From the NCBI RefSeq assembly GCF_020360975.1, contig NW_025408682.1, positions 620,001 through 684,000 on the forward strand: a stretch of 64,000 nucleotides of DNA. The letters run 5' to 3'. Positions 56,158 through 64,000 of this stretch are shown here, one piece after another. The notes beneath the pieces are model-generated. The model saw nothing but the letters and a program-made list of their open reading frames with translations, searched no databases and had not been told where the DNA came from. Position 1 is the stretch's first letter. Each line of letters begins with the position of its first letter. Both the position numbers and the translations under genes were made by a program. The DNA comes from Hirsutella rhossiliensis. Its lineage: Eukaryota; Ascomycota; Sordariomycetes; Hypocreales; Ophiocordycipitaceae.

Positions 56158-56176
56158 CCGATGCCTTGCAGCCGAT
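56011..56176. repeat. Three copies of a 20-bp motif (ATCGATGCCTTGCAGCCGAT)
   Basis: Copies lie at 56011-56030, 56066-56085 and 56157-56176 (the third reads ACCGATG...). They lie near the 5' LTR side of element C, within and upstream of gag on the minus strand, where a packaging or leader signal could lie. Confidence 0.8.
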
Positions 56177-56243
56177 CTTGAAGGTTAGCGATTTGTCTCT
56201 TCTTCCTAGCTGTCTGTGATCGACCAAGTCGACCACTGATCAG

Positions 56244-56437
56244 TGTCGGTAGGTCTCTACACAGGCCTGCGTGCAAATCGCAATGGTATGTGTAATCGTT
56301 GATGTCTGTTCTAGAAAGGGGGAAGAGGGGGCAAAGGGCACGGAGCTAGCTATGTGTCCTCCGCTATCCTCAACTGCACACGTGAGAGCGCACGTGACCT
56401 ATCTAGATGGGTACAATGGATTACTACAATTCCCACA
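56244..56437 (-). repeat. Right LTR of element C
   Basis: 194 bp, TGTCGG...CCCACA; the 5' LTR if the element is read with its gag. Confidence 0.92.
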
Positions 56438-56590
56438 GTTATAGAGCGTAGACTAACGTATACTTATACGGGCGTATGCGCGCGATATATAACCGAAACT
56501 ACCTCTCTTCCTAACCGAATATACGTAGCGTAGCGAAAGCAATATATATTAAAGATATAGCCGAGGCGTCTATATAGGAGGGGAGATAAT

Positions 56591-56847
56591 TATAAGAGCG
56601 CTACTAGGAGGTACGGGCTAATAAAGCACTCGGGTACGTAGTACTAATATATTAGTAGGGTATTAGTAGGGAATCGTGCCTACCCCGCTCGTATATTATA
56701 GACTACTCGCTACTCCGACTAAAGAGGAGAAATCCCTCTTCTCGTAAGCTTTAGTCTTACGACGAGGAGAATATAATATATATAGCGCAGTACCTCTAGC
56801 TATCTCTACTACCTAACTGATCGTACCGTGATACGTGTTCCCTTATA
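56591..56847 (+). repeat. 3' LTR of element A
   Basis: 257 bp, preceded by a polypurine-type tract and followed by the CTTAT target duplication. Confidence 0.9.
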
Positions 56848-56852
56848 CTTAT

Positions 56853-57779
56853 ATAACTTTAGCCGCTAATAATAAAGGGTAAAAAGGTAGCCTTTTAATC
56901 GCTTAAAAATAATAAATTTAAATTAACTAACTATTATTTAAAGGTAAATAAATTAGCGGTATAAATATAAGCTAGAAAGTATATAAAGGAGAATAGCGAT
57001 ATTAAAATATAAGTACTACTAGGTACCTAGCTTTCTATAATAGTTATACTAAGAGAGGGTACTATATATAGAAAAAAACCACTTACTAACGAGTATACTT
57101 ATAGCGATTCCTTAATATAGGCATTAAGGTATATTAATTAAGCGGCTAACCTAAGGTCGATAGATAAAGTTAATTAAAATACCTTATAGATCTCCTTAAT
57201 AAAATAAAGTAAATACTCTTACCTTAAAAGTAAGAATACGATAAGGCTATTAAGATATAAAGCTATAGTTTCGATACCTATACTTAATATAAAAGGGGCG
57301 TTAGCCTTAAGATTATATTCGGAAAGTCGATAGCGATTATTAGACCGTAGACCTAATCTAATAATATCTAGCTTTTTTCTTTTATTCTATACCCGCTAGC
57401 TAATCTTTTAGCTTTTTAATTTAAGGTAGGAATATCTTTATTTATCTAAAAAAAGCTAAGGGCATTAACTTAAATACTAGCGCGGTAAGATAAAGCTCCG
57501 ATAGGCCTACGAGGATAATAGATCCTTTTATCTAGGCTTTCTAGTTTTCGAGCTACTATAATTACCTAAGTGCTATCTTTAGAGAGCCGAGGTAGTCTTC
57601 TAAAATATAATTATACTATTAAATCGAATATCGTAAGCGATATTATAGTAGTTATATCTACTAGCTTATCTGCGACTATATTTAACCTTTCTACGAATAG
57701 GTCCGCGTGACTTATTAATAGCGACTTATTAGTAGCAAGAAATCGCCTTAAATAATGAGAGTAGGCGCCGCGTATCCTA
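56853..57779. repeat. Repeat D, second copy, right part
   Basis: It continues the D copy broken by element A and ends GCGCCGCGTATCCTA, directly joined to the truncated P450 coding sequence at 57780. TA-rich and CA/TG-poor, but slightly less so than the first copy (a few TG remain near the end). Confidence 0.75.
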
Positions 57780-58226
57780 GCATACTCTTCACCGTTAGCC
57801 GTGACAAGTGACGCGACGGCGTTTTTGTCTTCAAAGATCCTGAAAAACGACGCCACCCTCGGCATTCCATGGGAACGTGTCTCTCCAGCTCCGTAAATAT
57901 CTCTCCACGCTCTCGGGTCGGTGTAGCACAGCTCGTTCGGAACTACTCGCACAACTGGTCCGTACTTTTGGTGCAGTTGGTGGAGCCAAGTTATCCGTCT
58001 GCCGAAAAGAATAGCGTGAATTATTGGGAGCCTAGTAGCCGCCGAAGGATATTTCTCAGGGGGTGTAGATAGATGTTGTATATCAGAGACACGATGAACT
58101 TCTAGAAATCGGTCAACCTTGACCCCTGCTTTGGCGTGAACCGCAGCAACGGACGGTGAAGATGATGACGAAAATCGAAATGGCGGCGGTAGATGCCAAC
58201 TCTGAAGCTCCCAGCCCAAGGTCCAT
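57780..58226 (-). pseudogene. 5' fragment of a cytochrome P450 gene, truncated by repeat D
   Basis: It starts at the ATG at 58226. Exon 1 (58155-58226) gives a membrane anchor (ASTAAISIFVIIFT). A 53-nt intron (58102-58154) is followed by FIVSLIYNIYLHPLR, the classic P450 hinge. One base is then missing in an A-run near 58,050-58,055, so the frame shifts before LPIIHAILFGRRITWLHQLH, QKYGPVVRVVPNELCYTD and SLVTANGEEYA. At 57780 the coding sequence abruptly becomes repeat D; the rest of the gene (I-helix, haem loop) is not found on the other side of the island. It is therefore a dead gene, broken by both frameshift and truncation. Confidence 0.85.
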
Positions 58227-59094
58227 GGCTAGCAATTTCTTGTTTGGTTGCGAAAGTCACTTGGACGTTTTCAAATTCAGCAAAGCCTTGATGAAAGATG
58301 TGTTTCGCCGTGAGCGGTCGGATCAGACAGACATATCTTATAGTGGAAACTCTGCCTCAAATAATCTCTCTTCAAGAGTAACCTGTCCACCACTGACGCA
58401 GAGACACGTGTCAGGCTGCCAACTCCGAAGACAGGGGCCGGTATGGTACAATCCCGTCAACTATCATCTATTTCCGACAACACCGCGTCGGCTTGTGTCA
58501 CACTGCCAATATTACCCTCAGCTATCCACTCATAAGTGAAGGTGTCTGAAGTGTGTATGGTAGCCCTGGCCAGTCGGACCGCTGCAGCAACAATGGGACT
58601 TGGGTCTTGAGCGACAATGGAGCCTGACCCTTTCGGAAGATAGAATATATCTTTTGAAGCAGCTGCCGTTCAATCACTTGGTCTGGGGCAAGATGGGATG
58701 CCCCAGAAGCGCGATGAGGCGATTGTACATGGGATACGAGGCAATATCGACTGATGCAGTGATTCACGCACTAGTAAAGAGTTGGGGATCAGAAGAGACC
58801 TAGAACTACGTACTTAGTATAGCAGTGCCATCGACTTGCGGCAGTGTATTCATATTCTGTTTGAGGCTTTTGAAACCAGGGTTAAATGCATTTAAACTCT
58901 TAAAAAGGGTGTCATAGAGTGCAAAGGCCGGTTAGCAGCATGTTCGTGTATACACGCGTGGAGTTACAATCAAGGGTGCTACTGAGATCGACGATGAGTT
59001 GAGAGCATTTTATCAAGTAATTTTGAAGGATATGATTTGATATTCCGAGTCAGTAGTATGGAGTTATAGATCAACTTGTGGAGTACTTCAGTGT
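58227..59094. other. Intergenic region with no recognised gene
   Basis: It lies between the P450 relic and the 3' end of the alcohol dehydrogenase gene. A small minus-strand frame (58522-58767) has no recognisable domain and could be another relic. Confidence 0.45.
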
Positions 59095-60368
59095 TTACTC
59101 CATGGTTAGCACAACCCGAAAGCGGGCTTTCGATTGGTTTAAATGCTCGGCGGCTTCCTGGATTTTGTCCAGCGGGAAAGTTTCCACCAGGCAGCGAATG
59201 TTGTGAAGGCGAGCGAATTCGATTGTGTCCTCGCAATCCTGGGCGTGACCTGCATGCCAGCCTTGCACCGACGTCGAAGAGTGTACAAGGTGAGCCGAGT
59301 TAATGGTGATGTCTCCGACGGCTATAATAAAGTGAGCTTTTGGTCGTGCGAAAAGAACTAAGCGTTGTTGCTTAGGTTGACACTTACGCGCCAAGACCAA
59401 GAGTTTGCCCAGCCATGTCAGGCAGGCCGTATACTGCCCCATCAGTTCGGGGTTCGGAGCCGTTAGCACGACCAACTTGGCTCCGCCGAGATTATTGATC
59501 TCCTCTGTTACGTCACTCTTGCTCGAGTTGATATAGTGGTGTGCCCCAAGCTCCATGGCAAACTCCTTTTTCGAGTCGCTGGTGGAGACGGCGATTACCC
59601 GGAAACCCATCTTACGAGCATACTGAATCCCAAGATGACCCAGTCCCCCTATGCCCTGGATGACAACTGTCTCTCCAGGCGTGATATTTTGGTGGCGTAT
59701 CGAGTTGAAGACGGTCAGGCCGGCGCAGAGAAGGGATGCGGCCTCAATAGGGTCGACATCTTTTGGCAACTTGACGGCAGCCTCGCTCCGAAGATTGCAG
59801 TATTCGGCGACTCAACTGTGGTGTCAGTTCACCTGGCATGCTGTGACACGCTGGCGGGGGGTGGGGTGCCAAAGACACTTACAGCCGCCCGCCCTCGATA
59901 CGCCATTGATGAGCTGGTTTTTGCAGCCTTGGAAGAAGCCCTGGTTGCATTGTCTGCAAATTCCGTCGTGGCCACCGTGCCATGTGCCGCCTACTCGGTC
60001 GCCGACGGACCACTTTGTCACTCCGGGGCCGACCTCGACAACGTCGCCGATGAATTCGTGGCCGGGAACGGTGGGCCATTTGACCCTAGTTGAGCGGAGG
60101 CTTAGCCACGTTGCCTCAAAGATCTCTTGACGTGCACCATCAAGGTCACAGCATGAAACCAGCCCTTGCAAGAAGCCCGTGCGGATTTGACGAACATTGG
60201 ACCCAGGGACCCCTTCTGAGTGCTGGAGTCTGTGAGACAGAAACCGCAGCATATGACCTTGACCAATATTTCTCCTTGGCTTGGATGCTCAAGAGGGACA
60301 CTGCGGAGGGCCCAGCCGTCTCCTGGCTTCTCGAGGACGCAGGCTCGGTACGAGTCAGGGAGCGACAT
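59095..60368 (-). CDS. Zinc-dependent alcohol dehydrogenase (MDR superfamily)
   Basis: Four exons (minus) can be joined: 60196-60368, 59883-60085, 59388-59810 and 59095-59336, giving 346 residues, the usual length. It begins MSLPDSYRACVLEKPGDGWA. Catalytic zinc ligands are present: the Cys in VICCGFCLTDSS and the His in PGHEFIGDVVEVG. Structural Cys residues lie in GGHDGICRQCNQGFFQGC. The NAD(P) Rossmann motif is GIGGLGHLGIQYARKMG. The last exon has VGDITINSAHLVHSSTSVQG and a FPLDKIQEAAEHLNQ end. The first donor (GTTCGT) and the third acceptor (TTGAG) were chosen for frame continuity. The family reduces aldehydes or oxidises alcohols in the cytosol; secondary-metabolism members sit beside P450s and monooxygenases, as the relics on both sides here suggest. 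Confidence 0.88.
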
Positions 60369-61484
60369 GGCTATGGCACGAGTCAATGAAGAGTGAAAAT
60401 GGCGATAATCGAAACGATGTGCCAGCCGGGAGGGGGCGAGAGGGATGGGTGAGGAGAGGGATGAGAGGATGAAGGGATGAAGAAGGGTATTTTACCGTCG
60501 TCACGTTTTACGACATGGCTTATGCCATGTTACTTATTGATGTGCTTCTACTTCATATTGGGCGTCCCGGAGGTCTATGTCACCTGAAGTAGGCTTCAGC
60601 CGCTCCTTGCACCTTTTCCACCCAGAGAGAAACAGATGGTAGGACCTGAAACTATTTTAGTAAATATTACAGAAAACGCAGCAGCGCGACTACGTTGGGA
60701 TCATTCCGTAATATGTTTGTATAGCTTCGATATCATTGCCCAAGCCGTAATTTGAGTCGAGCACATGGAGACACGGGGAGCCCCTCCGTACTCGACGAAT
60801 ACAAAGGCGTATTACACACAGTACGAAGTGCGTCGGTGCCACATAAGCGCAACGGCATCATCCTCGCTGTCCAACCAACTATACAGGAAGCTGGGATCCC
60901 ATCGAGAGGAGTAAGCGGGGCAATACGACGTAGCTGCGGGCTCGCTACGTGTGCTGACCCGAGGCTGCCGAGCTCCATCTTACGCGTACGTATCGCAAAG
61001 CGTTGCGCCTTTGTTTAGTTACATGTAATATATGTAGTTGATATCTGCGAATGATGCTTGGCAAGCCGAAGAATCGGAAACGGGGCGACTTAAATGCAGA
61101 ATCACCTGAAATATTTGGGGCTTCTCTCAAGTGGCTTTAAGAGAATGGCCATGGAATGCTTTGCTTGTCCTCTCTTGATATACAGTGCATGTAACACTAC
61201 ATCTTAAAACATCCGAGATACTACCTGCCGTTAGGGACGCTCTGATGTAGTGGCTCGCCTCTACGATTACTCTGCGACATTTCATTGGCATAACCAAAGG
61301 CGAGTGCTTGGGAACTAAGAGGCGGGGATCAATTAGTATGCATAAACTTTAGTCGCAGCAGCTCTCTACATCTGTCACGCTCATTCTCTTGAAATATTCA
61401 CTTCATCGCCTGAAATCTAGACCCCTATGTAATAAAGCACCTGCAGATTTAGCAGCTCCATGCTTGTGGAGACGACGGAGAGGA
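60369..61484. other. Intergenic region, likely ADH promoter
   Basis: No gene is supported; frames are short and unrelated to known families. Confidence 0.5.
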
Positions 61485-62935
61485 TTACTTGTTCAAAACG
61501 TCCGTCGTTCCGCTGTCCTCCGACAGCCGCTCTATCGACCCGATGTAGCCCCCTGGGCGAGACAACTACGTCCCCATTGTTTTGACCGAACTCAAGCTTC
61601 TTGTGTGCTGGATAGGAGGCGTCTAGCATGTTGGAAGCTGTCCGTCGTCAGCGTGGATATGATGTCGGGTCGCATATTTGGTCTCTGGAAAGACTCCCTA
61701 CGACTTGGATTATCCGATAAATCACGGAGCGCAAAGATATCTGTGTCGGGCGGGGGGCCCCCAAAAATAAACAGGTGGAAGGGAACCACTGAGGGGCACA
61801 GCTTGGTCCAGCTGAACCAAGCCGGCATTTGCAACTCTTGTGACGTCGACTGCCATGAAAGGTAACCGGGAGCCATGCCCCCTCTTTCTGCAAAGCCACC
61901 CTGGACGGCGCGTTTTTTCCATGCAAGATTCACGGACTGCAATCCCTTGTCCCGCTTTTGGCTGCATACAGCGTGTCAACCGATTTGTCAGATTGGATGA
62001 TTCGCCAGCACATACGCCATGCGTGTGGCATGCATCGCCCCCGAGGAATACTCGCTGAGCTCGGCTTTAACAATCGGCAACTCGCTGCTGGATAGGATAC
62101 ATCGAGAGACAATCGACATGCTCCCACTCTGAGCAGGGCTGCAGCACTTTGTTCGCGGGTACTTCTATATCTTTCTCGGTCGCCAAAATTGAGCCGCTGT
62201 CGCTGCGGACAGCACGAAGTAATTACACGTTATCTATATCACGCAGATCAATATCAGTGTTGACTAGATGTAGTCGGGGCAGGCATACCCTGGTATCCCG
62301 ACATCTGGTTATGACTATGAAGTACACCGTCGATCTGGATGACAAAGGCGTGAATCTCTATGACGAAAGTTGATAATAAGTTACCTTTTAATGAAGAACC
62401 TGAATCCCTCGCTACTGTGAAAATGTTTTGGCTCGGACTCATTCCCGCGGCGGCCATCAAAATGCTATAATACGACAATCACTAGATACATGTGGCTTTA
62501 GAGTTTGATCCTCACTGCTTGTGGAGAAAGATTCGATAGTTCAAGGCCGTCGAGCCCGCACACCTCCCTTCTCGAGATCGGCAGCGAAAGGTGAGTCCCT
62601 GGTGCAAACACGGCGTGAATAACGAGCACCGATAACGTTGAGACAAATGGGCAACGTGTTGGTTCGGACAATGCCGCGCTCAGAAGTTGCAGAAAGCTCC
62701 CTAGCGAATTCGAGCCGGCCTTTGCGACATGATTGCAGATTTGAGCCCCATGTTGCGCAGTAATTGCAGATACTGCTTGACCAGCCGAAATTGGCTCTGG
62801 TTTGTTGTCAATGTGCTTGATGCTGTCTCCCCAGCGTGCCAAGCAGGTAGCAAGTATGAGAGCAGCCAGTCCAGTTCCGACGGTTACTCCGGGAATTTTG
62901 ACTTGGAGCTTCAATGCTCCTTGCGACTTCACCAA
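61485..62935 (-). pseudogene. Decayed phenol-hydroxylase-type FAD monooxygenase
   Basis: The N-terminal FAD-binding part is readable near 62,935-62,560 on the minus strand ([19 protein letters not shown], then [13 protein letters not shown]). In a second frame comes [20 protein letters not shown], and in a third [18 protein letters not shown]. The C-terminal thioredoxin-like domain is near 61,870-61,485 (VANAGLVQLDQAVPL in one frame, FHLFIFGGPPPDTDIFALRD in another, and finally RPGGYIGSIERLSEDSG up to the stop at 61485). The order is right, but only about 1.45 kb remains of an expected 1.8-2 kb and there are several frameshifts, so it is a relic. Such enzymes hydroxylate aromatic or polyketide substrates. 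Confidence 0.78.
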
Positions 62936-64000
62936 GAAGACTCACCGGCATCCCGGCAAGGCTCTTCGTGTGGCCGTTATTAGCATGACCCGTGTATGGG
63001 GTCACCGCCTGCTCCGTGATTGCGAGATGAGTAGCAGCAAAAGCAACAATACTTCAACGTGAAGTCGTCGCAGGTAGCAATTCAGTAATAGAATCAAATA
63101 GCTTCGGGGATGAAACAGACTTCCCCGGAATATGCAATGTCTACACAGAGGACGGCTTTTTGTGGCAGATGATTTGTTAGGTCAAACTACGAATACAATA
63201 AGCCACAACCATTACTGCAATGCGACGGTCTCACCGTCTTACGGTACGAGGCACCAAGGACGCCCGCTTTTGTCCGAAGCTGCGTATACTTCGTACAGGA
63301 CGGCAAGATAAGCCGTGCCACCCGAGCTGTAACACACACACCACCGTCTTCATCCGGAGCTCTATATGACTGGGGGCTATCAGCTGAAACCAAGCATGAC
63401 TGGCGCTATTCCATACATGTATATCCCATGAAATATTCCCTCGCATACCCGTGAGAAATCGTGACATGTTAATTGCTCGTCTTCAACACAGACATTAGTC
63501 GTTTTGATATGCATTACACCATGTCAATATCTCCTCAGCCATCTAGTCTAGAAATGGTATGCGATGTAGACTGATCCAGCAATGCCGTACATAGACCGGC
63601 GTTTCATGTTACTACCTACAGTACACTGCACGTCAAAGTCGGTCTACTCTCGAGTGGCGGAAGTAACAATTGCTCCGCCAACACCCTCGGGTAACAAGCC
63701 ACGTCGCTTACATGTAGCCAGACTATTTATACTGTCATGGTTCGTACAGCTCGCAGCCCATCCCTTCGCTCTCGTCATCTCTCCCTTCTTCGAACCTGCA
63801 CACGGCCACCAAGCACGGATTAGCAGTCTCATCGGCGCGTAGATTCATGATTTTGGCCAGTGTCGCGACTGACACCACTCCACTGCTTGGATTCACTGAT
63901 GCTCTGAACATTTATATCTATCGAAGCGTCCACAAGCACCAGGCCTTGCTACATCTTGTTCAGCTAGAAGCGTTTTGACGGAATTTGGCGAACATATTGC
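62936..64000. other. Right edge of the window, no supported gene
   Basis: Only short frames are present (for example 63187-63467 minus and 63582-63842 plus), with no recognisable family. Confidence 0.5.

Larger units (their letters stand above)
52844..56437 (-). mobile_element. Element C: young, truncated gag-protease LTR element without RIP
   Basis: 3,594 bp with LTRs 52844-53035 (192 bp) and 56244-56437 (194 bp) that begin TGTCGG and end CCCACA. The target duplication is GTTAT. CA and TG are normal inside it, in sharp contrast with the flanking element A sequence, so it arrived after, or escaped, the RIP that hit A, B and D. It carries gag and protease remnants on the minus strand but no reverse transcriptase, RNase H or integrase, so it is a non-autonomous deletion derivative. 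Confidence 0.9.
38469..56847 (+). mobile_element. Element A: RIP-inactivated Ty3/gypsy chromovirus hosting two nested insertions
   Basis: It is bounded by 257-bp LTRs (38469-38725 and 56591-56847) and a 5-bp target duplication CTTAT (38464-38468 and 56848-56852). Removing element B and element C with one copy of each target duplication leaves about 7.8 kb, a normal chromovirus length. Orientation is plus: gag, protease, reverse transcriptase, RNase H, integrase and chromodomain in order, and a purine-rich tract (AGGAGGGGAGATAAT) ends at the 3' LTR. It is saturated with TA and nearly free of CA and TG, so every gene is full of TAA/TAG. Confidence 0.9.

Noticed and set aside
1..64000. CRISPR arrays, rRNA and tRNA genes
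   Set aside because: No spaced direct repeats, and I could not find a convincing tRNA (A-box plus B-box with cloverleaf) by eye. A tRNAscan-SE run could still reveal one.

Overview
The window is nuclear DNA of a filamentous ascomycete. Genes are GC-rich and carry short introns (about 50-110 nt, GT..AG). The families present are typical of Pezizomycotina: a Zn2Cys6 activator, P450s, an allantoate-permease-type MFS carrier, DUF1479 and an M43 protease. A repeat island is saturated with mutations of the repeat-induced point mutation (RIP) type. I would guess Sordariomycetes, perhaps Hypocreales, but the sequence alone does not settle this. All gene models are my own splicing of the six frames.

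Layout. (1) 1-28.2 kb is a gene-rich core: a 5'-partial DUF1479 protein, a DUF1993 protein, an F-box relic, a small three-exon gene resembling mitochondrial Mrx7, an EH-domain/zinc-binding protein with an apparent frameshift, a FarA/CTF1-like transcription factor, a membrane-anchored beta-propeller (lectin-like) protein, a coiled-coil protein, a DUF885 gluzincin, an Mpv17/Sym1 protein, a cytochrome P450 and an MFS transporter. (2) 28.2-37.4 kb is sparser and AT-richer, with an ABCG half-transporter and a secreted M43 metalloprotease in convergent orientation. (3) 37.4-57.8 kb is a nested transposon island. A tandem pair of about 1-kb repeats (D) was invaded by a Ty3/gypsy chromovirus (A). A in turn holds a second chromovirus (B) inside its pol gene and a young gag-protease element (C) near its right end. 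LTRs and 5-bp target duplications of A, B and C can all be read. D, A and B have almost no CpA/TpG and a large excess of TpA; C is untouched. (4) 57.8-64 kb carries a truncated P450, an intact zinc alcohol dehydrogenase and a decayed phenol-hydroxylase-type FAD monooxygenase. All three are on the minus strand and look like the remains of an oxidative gene cluster next to the island.

Most notable: both chromoviruses carry a long RIP-damaged reading frame antisense to gag-pol, between the chromodomain and the 3' LTR (51,041-52,610 in A; 42,152-43,168 in B). Treating the in-frame TAA/TAG codons as RIP products leaves about 520 codons (one frameshift) and about 340 codons. Antisense accessory genes shared by two different elements are the best candidate here for an undescribed system.
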